This document shows, in pieces, positions 1-5,285 of a stretch of 5,293 nt of DNA. The notes under the pieces were generated by a model, which ran no database searches, was not told where the DNA came from, and saw nothing but the letters and a program-made list of their open reading frames with translations. The stretch is from Bacilli bacterium (GTDB lineage Bacteria; Bacillota_I; Bacilli_A; ML615J-28; CAG-698). Each line of letters opens with the position of its first letter. Positions within the stretch are counted from its first letter, which is position 1. The stretch covers positions 1 to 5,293 of the forward strand of contig JAQUYR010000083.1 of NCBI GenBank assembly GCA_028691715.1, given 5' to 3'. Made by a program: the position numbers and the translations under genes.

Positions 1-21
1 TACACGACGCTCTTCCGATCT
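1..21 (+). other. Illumina adapter remnant (artifact)
   Basis: These bases match the 3' end of the Illumina TruSeq universal (P5) adapter, ending in CGCTCTTCCGATCT. The match stops exactly at base 21, and the rlmA reading frame starts at base 22. This orientation at a contig's 5' edge is expected when a read runs through a short insert into the adapter and is not trimmed. It is a library artifact, not part of the organism. It should be removed before any gene is called, because it has no stop codon in the frame of the neighbouring minus-strand gene. Confidence 0.97.
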
Positions 22-444
22 GATATCAACTGATCTATTTATTAGAGGAATGTTGCTACTGGATGCAACAACATAGGTGATATCTTTATTTTTCCTAGCG
101 GCTTTTTCAATAGCAAATTTTGAGATATCAATGCCATAAAAAGTTCCGTTGAATTGAGAAAAAAGGCTGTTCAGATAAAAACCTGTTCCACAACCACAAT
201 CAAGAATAACTGGGTTGATAAAATTTATCTTGGTAGAGATTAAATCTGCTAATGGCTGATAATATCCAGCTTCTAGAAAATTATTTCTGGCGTTAATCAT
301 GAGTTTATTATCGCCTGCTTTAGGATGAGATAATAAAAGATTAACATAATTATATTTCGATATGTCATAGGAATGATTATTCTCACATCGATAGATGTTG
401 TTTTCTTTTTGCAATTGCTTTTTGCATTTTGGACAGATCAGCAT
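22..444 (-). CDS. rlmA: 23S rRNA (guanine-N1)-methyltransferase RlmA, N-terminal part
   Basis: This is the first 141 codons of an RlmA-family enzyme, which uses S-adenosylmethionine to methylate N1 of a guanine in the helix 35 region of 23S rRNA (G745 in the Gram-negative type, G748 in the Gram-positive type). The start is ATG at 444, behind an AGAGGA ribosome site. Visible are an N-terminal zinc finger (C4, C7, C20, H24), the family-typical stretch KYNYVNLLL (30-38), EAGYYQPL (58-65), SAM motif I LDCGCGTG (81-88), an acidic motif II GID (104-106) and VASSS (126-130). The family is usually near 270 residues, so about half is missing; the gene is cut by the contig end rather than broken. It lies downstream of rnjA but has a terminator and its own likely promoter in between. 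Which guanine it modifies cannot be read from this part. Confidence 0.93.
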
Positions 445-463
445 AATTGTTTCCTCTTTTAAA

Positions 464-472
464 ATTATATCA
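464..472 (-). promoter_or_regulatory. Extended -10 promoter for rlmA
   Basis: On the minus strand the sequence reads TGATATAAT, a perfect extended -10 (TG at 472-471, TATAAT at 469-464). At a 17-base spacer the -35 position (492-487) is only TTTTCT, which is poor, but an extended -10 can compensate. That -35 position lies in the T-tract of the rnjA terminator. The box ends 19 bases before the ATG, so transcription would start near 457, at the ribosome site. The function is inferred from sequence alone. Confidence 0.6.
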
Positions 473-483
473 CAAATTATTGT

Positions 484-508
484 AAAAGAAAAGACCACTA
501 TAGTGGTC
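484..508 (-). terminator. Rho-independent terminator of rnjA
   Basis: A perfect 16-base palindrome GACCACTATAGTGGTC (493-508) folds into a six-pair stem GACCAC/GTGGTC with a TATA loop. On the minus strand it is followed directly by TTTTCTTTT (492-484). It begins about 10 bases past the rnjA stop codon (519-521) and lies upstream of the rlmA promoter. It should therefore separate the two genes transcriptionally, at least in part. On the plus strand the hairpin is followed by A bases, so it would work one way only. Confidence 0.85.
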
Positions 509-518
509 AAAAAATATT

Positions 519-2216
519 TTAATAACTCATGATTATAGGAATAATCATTGGTTTACGTTCAGTTTTTTCATAAATATAAGTGGTTAATTCACTAGTTATC
601 ATGTTTTTAACAAAGTTAGAATTAAACTTTTTAGTGCTGGAATAGTATTTATCATACAATTCACAAGCTTTTGTTTTAATGCTGCTAACCAATTCTTCTG
701 AATTTTTCATATAGATGAATCCCCGGGAAACAACACTAGGAGCTAATCTTTGCTTGTAATCTTCATCTGTAGTGAAGATGACTGTTAGCATTCCATCATC
801 GGATAATATCTTTCTTTCCTTGATAATATTGTTATCAACATTGCAATTGTTGGAATCGATATAGATATTTCCAGAAGCAACGGCATAATGGGAAAATACT
901 TTCTTTTCAGAAAAAGTGAGAACTTGACCATTTTCTAGCAGAAAACAATTTTCTGGGTTTACACCTGTATCAATAGCTAGTTCAATATGTCGCTGTTGCA
1001 TTGTATACTCTCCATGAATTGGAGCAAAATACTTAGGTTTCGTCAAAGCTAGCATTATCTCTAATTCGGTTTCACTAGCATGCCCAGAGGTATGAGTATC
1101 GCTTAGGGGACTGTTAACAATTACATTTGCTCCTGCTCGATAAAGCTTATTGATTGTCCTATTGATGCTTTCCTGATTGCCGGGAATGGCTGATGAGGAA
1201 AAGATTATGGTATCACCAGGAATTATTTTGATGTGTTTATGTGAACCATCGGCAATTCTTGATAAAGCAGCTAAGGGTTCTCCCTGGCTACCAGTACTCA
1301 AAATAGTGATATTTTCTGGTGGTAATGAAGGGAATTCCTTGGCTCCAATAAAAGTGCCATTTGGAGCTTTGATGTAGTTCATCTTCTGAGCTACATTAAC
1401 AGTTTTTTCCATGCTTCGGCCGAAGACAATAACTTTTCTTTTAACACCAACACTAGCCTCAACAATCTGTTGAACTCGGTGAACATTTGAAGCAAAAGTC
1501 GAGATTAGAATTCTTCCCTTAATATTAGAAAAAATCGATTTAATCGAATCCCCTATTTTTCTTTCAGAGACAGAAAATTTACTGACATTTGCATTGGTAC
1601 TATCAGATAGCAGGCACAAAACTCCTTCTTTGGCATAAGTGGTTAATTTTCCGTAATCGGTATGCCCAGAAATTGGAGATAAATCGATTTTAAAATCTCC
1701 AGTATGAAGAATGTATCCCAATCTTGTCTTAATAGCAATACCAGATGAATCAGGAATGCTATGGTTTGTTTTGAAAAAAGAAATCTCAAAATTTTTGAAT
1801 TTAAAAACGGAATCATTGGTATATTCAACTAGATTGATAGAAATATTATTATGCTCTGACATTTTATTCTTAATTAAACTGACAGCTAAACCGCAAGCAT
1901 ATACCTTTGGTATTTTAACATTGTTTAATAAATAAGGGATGCCGCCGATATGATCTTCATGGCCATGGGTAATAAAAAGCCCAATGATTTTGTTTTCGTT
2001 GGCCTTTAAATATGTATAATCGGGGATTATATAGTCAACACCATAAGCATTATCGGGAAACAATATTCCTGAATCAATAATAATGATTTCACTATTGCAC
2101 TCTATAACATACATATTCTTTCCAATTTCGCCTAAACCACCAAGGGCAAAAACCTTAATATTGTCATCATTGAAGCTTTCAATAATGGGTAGTTGGGTTG
2201 TTTTTATGTTTTTCAC
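519..2216 (-). CDS. rnjA: Ribonuclease J1
   Basis: RNase J is a zinc-dependent 5'-3' exoribonuclease and endonuclease that drives mRNA turnover and rRNA maturation in Bacillota. The 565 residues compare with about 555 in B. subtilis. The metallo-beta-lactamase part carries HGHEDH (84-89), HSIPDS (152-157), HTGDFK (171-176) and SDSTNA (204-209). The beta-CASP part follows, with STGSQGEP (307-314) and HTSGH (375-379). PIHGEY (399-404) is the late metal-binding motif. A C-terminal domain (about 450 onward) contains SRGFIYM and ends in EKTERKPMIIPIIM. The intact HxHxDH motif favours the J1 type, since B. subtilis J2 has a degraded one. The start is GTG at 2216, six bases after a consensus AAAGGAGG; the next Met (35) lies inside the catalytic core. 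No rpoY precedes it, unlike in Bacillus. The protein has no tryptophan. Confidence 0.97.
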   Translation of the reverse strand: MKNIKTTQLPIIESFNDDNIKVFALGGLGEIGKNMYVIECNSEIIIIDSGILFPDNAYGVDYIIPDYTYLKANENKIIGLFITHGHEDHIGGIPYLLNNVKIPKVYACGLAVSLIKNKMSEHNNISINLVEYTNDSVFKFKNFEISFFKTNHSIPDSSGIAIKTRLGYILHTGDFKIDLSPISGHTDYGKLTTYAKEGVLCLLSDSTNANVSKFSVSERKIGDSIKSIFSNIKGRILISTFASNVHRVQQIVEASVGVKRKVIVFGRSMEKTVNVAQKMNYIKAPNGTFIGAKEFPSLPPENITILSTGSQGEPLAALSRIADGSHKHIKIIPGDTIIFSSSAIPGNQESINRTINKLYRAGANVIVNSPLSDTHTSGHASETELEIMLALTKPKYFAPIHGEYTMQQRHIELAIDTGVNPENCFLLENGQVLTFSEKKVFSHYAVASGNIYIDSNNCNVDNNIIKERKILSDDGMLTVIFTTDEDYKQRLAPSVVSRGFIYMKNSEELVSSIKTKACELYDKYYSSTKKFNSNFVKNMITSELTTYIYEKTERKPMIIPIIMSY

Positions 2217-2222
2217 GAATAT

Positions 2223-2230
2223 CCTCCTTT
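2223..2230 (-). promoter_or_regulatory. Consensus ribosome binding site of rnjA
   Basis: The minus strand reads AAAGGAGG, a full match to the anti-Shine-Dalgarno region, with a six-base gap to GTG at 2216. It decides the non-ATG start, because no other in-frame start with a ribosome site is nearby. A strong site with a GTG start is a common way to moderate initiation. Confidence 0.9.
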
Positions 2231-2252
2231 CTCATAAAATTTTATTTTATAT

Positions 2253-2282
2253 ATTATACATCTATTATACACAATTAAGCAA
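2253..2282 (-). promoter_or_regulatory. rnjA promoter region with tandem -10 boxes
   Basis: Two perfect TATAAT hexamers stand 11 bases apart on the minus strand (2269-2264 and 2258-2253), each inside a TGTATAATA direct repeat. The inner box has a partial -35 TTGCTT (2282-2277) at an 18-base spacer. The outer box has only a weak -35 near 2292-2287. Expected start sites lie near 2246 and 2257, giving leaders of roughly 30-40 bases. Which box is used cannot be decided from sequence. Confidence 0.65.
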
Positions 2283-2328
2283 TAAAAATAAAGAATAAAA
2301 CGGTTTTAGTTTCAGCACTGTTTAAATA

Positions 2329-2357
2329 TTGTCATAATAATAAAAATGTGATAAAAT
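2329..2357 (+). promoter_or_regulatory. Sigma-A type promoter of the YhhN-family gene
   Basis: A -35 TTGTCA (2329-2334) and a -10 TAAAAT (2352-2357) are separated by exactly 17 bases, and a TG at 2349-2350 gives an extended -10. Each hexamer differs from consensus at one position. Transcription should begin near 2364, leaving a leader of about 68 bases, the longest in the window. The leader has no clear riboswitch fold that I can see. Confidence 0.75.
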
Positions 2358-2431
2358 TAATCACCAAGACATTTATTTTGAATTTAAACGGTTAAAAACT
2401 ATCAGAAAATTAAAAGAAAGAAGAAAAAACA

Positions 2432-3127
2432 ATGGTCTATCTAATTGCAATTCCTATTTTAATGTTAATCAGTATGTCTATCTATATGTATTATCATTTT
2501 CGTGTAAAAAAGGAAATTAATCTCCTGCTTAAATTAATAACTAGTTTTTGGTTTGTGCTTTTAGGAATCGTAGCAATCTTTTTAAAGGAAAGTGGTAATG
2601 TTAATTATTGCATAATGATGTTTGCTGGATTGATAAGTGGCTTTATTGGTGATGCCATTTTAGGCCTAAAAGGAGTTTTCCCCGAAAGGAAGAAGATATT
2701 TTTTTGTTTAGGGCTGATAATGTTTTTTGTTGGGCATGTTTTTTATTCCCGTGTTTTTTTTGAATTCAGCTCATATCCCAATTATATATATTTCTTTATT
2801 GCTTTAGTGTTGACAGTTTTAATAATAATACTACTAGAAATCACTCATGTAGAGCTGGGAAAACTAAAATTTCCCAACTATGCATATATCTACATATCAT
2901 CGTTTTTATTAACAACAGCGATACTAGGTATCGTTAATGGCTATTCAATAGGGAAGTTGATTGCTTTAATCGGAGTTCTGAGCTTTGTCCTTTCGGATTT
3001 CCTTTTAAGCTATTTGTACTTTAAAAAAATTGCTTTCCCTAAATTTAAGGTTTTAAAATATATCAATATAATAACTTATTACAGTGGGCAAATACTTTTA
3101 GCCTTAAGTATATATTTTCTTTTGTAA
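2432..3127 (+). CDS. YhhN/TMEM86-family membrane protein (putative lysoplasmalogenase)
   Basis: This is a 231-residue, very hydrophobic protein with about eight membrane spans (near residues 3-22, 33-51, 58-78, 88-107, 117-136, 150-168, 172-194 and 211-230). The YhhN/TMEM86 pattern is visible: GFIGDAIL (70-77) with D74, FFVGHVFY (98-105) with H102, SFVLSDFLL (184-192) with D189, and YYSGQ (216-220). Characterised family members are lysoplasmalogenases, which hydrolyse the vinyl-ether bond of lysoplasmalogens in the membrane; the conserved acidic residues are thought to be part of the active site. That this protein has the activity is inferred. The start is ATG at 2432 after a weak purine-rich site (AAAGAAAGAAG). 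It has its own promoter and terminator, so it appears monocistronic, divergent from rnjA and convergent with def. Confidence 0.85.
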   Translation: MVYLIAIPILMLISMSIYMYYHFRVKKEINLLLKLITSFWFVLLGIVAIFLKESGNVNYCIMMFAGLISGFIGDAILGLKGVFPERKKIFFCLGLIMFFVGHVFYSRVFFEFSSYPNYIYFFIALVLTVLIIILLEITHVELGKLKFPNYAYIYISSFLLTTAILGIVNGYSIGKLIALIGVLSFVLSDFLLSYLYFKKIAFPKFKVLKYINIITYYSGQILLALSIYFLL

Positions 3128-3129
3128 AT

Positions 3130-3155
3130 AAAAGACCTCAGAAGAGGTCTTTTTT
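3130..3155. terminator. Two-way terminator between the YhhN-family gene and def
   Basis: A perfect ten-pair stem AAAAGACCTC/GAGGTCTTTT (3130-3139 with 3144-3153) closes an AGAA loop. A T-tract (3150-3155) follows on the plus strand. On the minus strand the A-rich left arm supplies TTTT, followed by ATTT. It fills the 31-base gap between two converging stop codons and should end both transcripts. Confidence 0.92.
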
Positions 3156-3158
3156 ATA

Positions 3159-3764
3159 TTAATTTTTTTTATCGCTATCAGAAGAATCTTCTTTTTTCAG
3201 AATAACTGGATGAGAATTTTCAGGGATGAAGAAAGGATTTTCTTTATTAATCCGGTCAAAAAACATTTTTCCATACAAATGATCATACTCATGTTGAAAG
3301 ACTACAGCAAGATAACCTTCGAGTTTAAGAGTGGTCTTAGTCATCTCATTGGTTTCAAAATCATATAGATAAACGGAAGCCTTTATTTTTTTAGGCCTAT
3401 GAACTAAACCCTTAACCTCCCGATCAACAGAAAGGCAGCCTTCACCACCTTCTAAATATGTTAATTCTTCTGAGTGTGAAATTATTTTTGGATTAATCAC
3501 ACAATAATGATGGAATTCACCCTTTTCATCGTAAGCAATAATGACAAACATTTGCTTTAAAACATCGATTTGGGGAGCTGCTAAGCCAACACCTGGACGA
3601 ATGTTATATTTTTCGAGCATCTCATCATCATAGCTATTCCATAAATACTCGTCTAGTTTTGATAGTGTTTCTAAGTCTTCTTCCGATATTGGTAGTTCAA
3701 CTGGAATAGACTTCTTTCTTAGATCTAAATTCTCTTCTTTTATTATATCTTTATACAACAACAT
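3159..3764 (-). CDS. def: Peptide deformylase
   Basis: Peptide deformylase removes the formyl group from the starting methionine of new proteins; it is a metal (usually Fe2+) hydrolase acting near the ribosome exit. All three family motifs are intact: GVGLAAPQ (58-65), EGCLS (108-112) and HEYDH (158-162). C110, H158 and H162 are the metal ligands and E159 the catalytic acid. The extended segment between motif 1 and motif 2 and the form EGCLSVDREVKG are typical of the Gram-positive (type 2) class. The length is 201 residues against about 184 in Bacillus and Staphylococcus; the excess is a polar tail ending in KKEDSSDSDKKN. The start is ATG at 3764, nine bases after AAAGAGG. Methionyl-tRNA formyltransferase is not next to it here. 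A near-consensus promoter lies directly upstream. Confidence 0.97.
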   Translation of the reverse strand: MLLYKDIIKEENLDLRKKSIPVELPISEEDLETLSKLDEYLWNSYDDEMLEKYNIRPGVGLAAPQIDVLKQMFVIIAYDEKGEFHHYCVINPKIISHSEELTYLEGGEGCLSVDREVKGLVHRPKKIKASVYLYDFETNEMTKTTLKLEGYLAVVFQHEYDHLYGKMFFDRINKENPFFIPENSHPVILKKEDSSDSDKKN

Positions 3765-3784
3765 AAATGTTTACCTCTTTTATT

Positions 3785-3813
3785 ATTATAGCATACTTTT
3801 TAATTAATTTCAA
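3785..3813 (-). promoter_or_regulatory. Strong sigma-A promoter of def
   Basis: On the minus strand a -35 TTGAAA (3813-3808), a 17-base spacer and a perfect extended -10 TGCTATAAT (3793-3785) are present. The -10 ends 20 bases before the ATG at 3764. Transcription should start near 3778, giving a leader of about 14 bases that opens at the ribosome site. The match predicts strong expression, as expected for a usually essential gene. Confidence 0.85.
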
Positions 3814-3862
3814 ATGAATTTGCTTGGAATCATTTTATCTATAGGTTATATCTCTATTTTAT

Positions 3863-3891
3863 TTGAAATATCTTTTAATAAATGGTAGAAT
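3863..3891 (+). promoter_or_regulatory. Sigma-A promoter of the UPF0223-rsuA pair
   Basis: A -35 TTGAAA (3863-3868), a 17-base spacer and an extended -10 TGGTAGAAT (3883-3891) match consensus except for one base in each hexamer. The box ends 16 bases before the ATG at 3908, so the start site should fall near 3898 and the leader be about 10 bases. It faces away from the def promoter; the two -35 boxes are 49 bases apart. Confidence 0.82.
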
Positions 3892-3907
3892 ATATTAAGG
3901 TGATAAT

Positions 3908-4150
3908 ATGGAACAAGATTATAAGATTGATTATGAAATGTTTACAGCGATGGAAATAACAAAAATAATTAATTTTTTTATTCTGATCGAGAAAACAAAA
4001 CATAAAAAAATCAGTAAAGAAGAGATGGTATCTAAATACCGCGAATATCAAGGAATCCTGAATAATAAGGCTCTGGAAAAGCAATATGATAAAATGCTAT
4101 ATGATAGAATAAAAATATCAATATATCAGACAATGAAGAATTATTTATAA
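3908..4150 (+). CDS. UPF0223 family protein (YktA-like)
   Basis: This small 80-residue protein has no known function. It aligns by eye with B. subtilis YktA of family UPF0223: an N-terminal DY (8-9), a segment ending in VVxFY there and IINFF (20-24) here, then IEK, a YRxxxxIxxxKxxEKxxDK-like pattern (YREY at 44-47, KALEKQYDK at 54-62) and a final xxSIYxxxxxY (SIYQTMKNY, 71-79). It is predicted to be soluble and almost wholly helical, with no Cys, no Trp and no membrane span. The start is ATG at 3908 after AAGGTGA. Its stop is 18 bases before rsuA and no terminator lies between them, so the two are probably co-transcribed. That hints at a link to ribosome biogenesis but does not prove one. Confidence 0.83.
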   Translation: MEQDYKIDYEMFTAMEITKIINFFILIEKTKHKKISKEEMVSKYREYQGILNNKALEKQYDKMLYDRIKISIYQTMKNYL

Positions 4151-4168
4151 AGTGATGGATTTGATATT

Positions 4169-4882
4169 ATGAGACTAGATAAATATGTATCCATGGTTTT
4201 AGGAATCACTAGGAATGAAGCCAGACAGAGTATTAAAAGCGGAGCTGTAAAAATAGAGTTTAAAAATAACCTTAAAAACGATGATTCCATCAATGAAATC
4301 ACGGATGTTGTCTACTATAATGGTAAAAAGCTTGAATATATTAAGTATATCTATATTATGTTAAATAAACCTCAAGGATATTTATCGGCTACTTTTGACA
4401 AATCATCTCCAATTGTAGTGGATTTAGTCAAGGAGTATCAGAACTATAATCTCGCTATGGTTGGTAGATTGGATAAAGATACTGAAGGATTATTTCTATT
4501 GACAAACGATGGGAAGTTTGCTCATAATTTAACTTCTCCTAAAAAGGATTTGTTTAAGAAGTATTATGTTGAGATAAATGGTAGTTGGAGTCAAGATGAT
4601 ATCACTATTTTTGAAGAGGGATTAGAAATCTATGATGGTAATAAAAACCTCTTTAAGACTAAACCAGCTATTCTTGAAATATTGGATGATGATAAAGCCT
4701 ATATTTCAATCAGTGAGGGTAAATATCACCAAATTAAAAAAATGTGTTTGAAGGTTGGTAAAGAAGTAAAATATTTAAAAAGAATAGCTATTGGAAGTTT
4801 ATGTTTAGATGAGAAATTGGCTTTGGGAGAGTATCGTCTATTGACCGTTGAAGAAATAGAAAAATTAAAAAACCAAAAATAA
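4169..4882 (+). CDS. rsuA: RsuA-type rRNA pseudouridine synthase
   Basis: This enzyme isomerises a specific uridine in rRNA to pseudouridine; E. coli RsuA acts at U516 of 16S rRNA. The 237 residues are a normal family length. An S4 RNA-binding domain opens the protein (MRLDKYVSMVLGITRNEAR, 1-19, to about 55). The catalytic domain begins at YIMLNKPQGY (62-71) and carries GRLDKDTEGLFLLTNDG (99-115), with D102 as the expected catalytic aspartate. KKYYVEI (130-136) and EGKYHQIKKM (183-192) are further family motifs, and the protein ends with LKRIAIG and LGEYRLLT. The start is ATG at 4169 with only a weak ribosome site (GATGGA), so translation may depend partly on the preceding UPF0223 gene. The 16S specificity is inferred; RluB-like 23S activity is less likely at this length. 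Confidence 0.93.
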   Translation: MRLDKYVSMVLGITRNEARQSIKSGAVKIEFKNNLKNDDSINEITDVVYYNGKKLEYIKYIYIMLNKPQGYLSATFDKSSPIVVDLVKEYQNYNLAMVGRLDKDTEGLFLLTNDGKFAHNLTSPKKDLFKKYYVEINGSWSQDDITIFEEGLEIYDGNKNLFKTKPAILEILDDDKAYISISEGKYHQIKKMCLKVGKEVKYLKRIAIGSLCLDEKLALGEYRLLTVEEIEKLKNQK

Positions 4883-4912
4883 AACTCTCCACTTTATGTG
4901 AAGAGTTTTTTT
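4882..4912. terminator. Two-way terminator between rsuA and the zinc-ribbon gene
   Basis: A stem AAACTCTCCAC/GTGAAGAGTTT (4882-4892 with 4898-4908) closes a TTTAT loop and is followed by a T run to 4912. On the plus strand one C-A mismatch (4889/4901) interrupts it. On the minus strand the same position is a U-G wobble, so the stem is continuous over 11 pairs and is followed by TTTTATTTTT. It fills the 32-base gap between converging stop codons. Confidence 0.9.
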
Positions 4913-4914
4913 AA

Positions 4915-5280
4915 TCAAAACCAGTTAAAGAAGGAGAAAGAAGTAGCTTTTAGTAGCCATGATAAGATGGTTCCAACAATTGCTCCAAATAAAACCATTT
5001 TGGAATTTCTTGGTTTTTCTTTCCCCCAGACAATAGCGAGAATAAATCCGATTAGTCCAAAAAACAAACCAAATATAAACCATCCAAAAGAGCCACTATC
5101 ATTCATCATAGATTTTCTATTGTAACTATATTCTTTATTTTCTTCGAAATTTTTATAATTAGGACTTACTGTCTTGTTATTTACTGTTTGGTTACTGTTT
5201 TTATTATTCTTTCCACAGTTACAACAAACATCAAATCCTTCTTCTAATTCTGAACCACAATACTTACAATATCTTTTCAT
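4915..5280 (-). CDS. Zinc-ribbon membrane protein
   Basis: This 121-residue protein has an N-terminal zinc ribbon, CKYCG...CCNCG, with C5, C8, C19 and C22 as probable zinc ligands. A polar Asn/Ser/Lys-rich linker (about 24-63) follows, then two hydrophobic segments (about 67-85 and 95-112) separated by GKEKPRNSK. This layout is common in small Bacillota membrane proteins of unknown role; the ribbon is probably cytoplasmic and anchored by a hairpin of two helices. ATG at 5280 is preferred over an in-frame GTG at 5289, because the AAAGGTGG ribosome site (5293-5286) ends five bases before this ATG and overlaps the GTG. The stop codon is TGA, supporting code 11. Its promoter lies beyond the window. 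No enzymatic motif is visible, so function is unknown. Confidence 0.85.
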   Translation of the reverse strand: MKRYCKYCGSELEEGFDVCCNCGKNNKNSNQTVNNKTVSPNYKNFEENKEYSYNRKSMMNDSGSFGWFIFGLFFGLIGFILAIVWGKEKPRNSKMVLFGAIVGTILSWLLKATSFSFFNWF

Positions 5281-5285
5281 GCTTA

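Noticed and set aside
493..508. Perfect palindrome GACCACTATAGTGGTC as a repressor operator
   Set aside because: Its place just after rnjA and the T-tract on the minus strand are fully explained by a terminator.
1177..1935. Open frames on the plus strand and in another minus frame inside the RNase J gene
   Set aside because: They overlap a complete, well-conserved rnjA frame, have no ribosome sites, and their translations resemble no family. They are shadows.
2234..2245. Palindrome ATAAAATTTTAT in the rnjA leader as an operator or RNase J feedback hairpin
   Set aside because: It is a 12-base A/T-only palindrome, expected by chance in this spacer and too weak to fold as a stable RNA hairpin.
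2083..2298. Plus-strand 71-codon frame running from rnjA into the spacer
   Set aside because: It is antisense to the start of rnjA and crosses the rnjA promoter. Its hydrophobic look comes from AT-rich DNA.
2364..2431. Riboswitch or attenuator in the YhhN-family leader
   Set aside because: The roughly 68-base leader is A-rich, lacks a stable paired core and has no terminator-like hairpin before the start codon.
3875..4084. Minus-strand 69-codon hydrophobic frame opposite UPF0223
   Set aside because: It lies antisense to a gene with a strong promoter, a good ribosome site and a recognisable family pattern.
4099..4109. Internal extended -10 (TGATAGAAT) in UPF0223 as a separate rsuA promoter
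   Set aside because: The hexamer fits, but no recognisable -35 stands 16-18 bases upstream and such matches are frequent in AT-rich coding DNA.
4898..5125. Plus-strand 75-codon frame opposite the zinc-ribbon gene
   Set aside because: It begins inside the terminator loop and is antisense to a gene with clear cysteine motifs and membrane segments.
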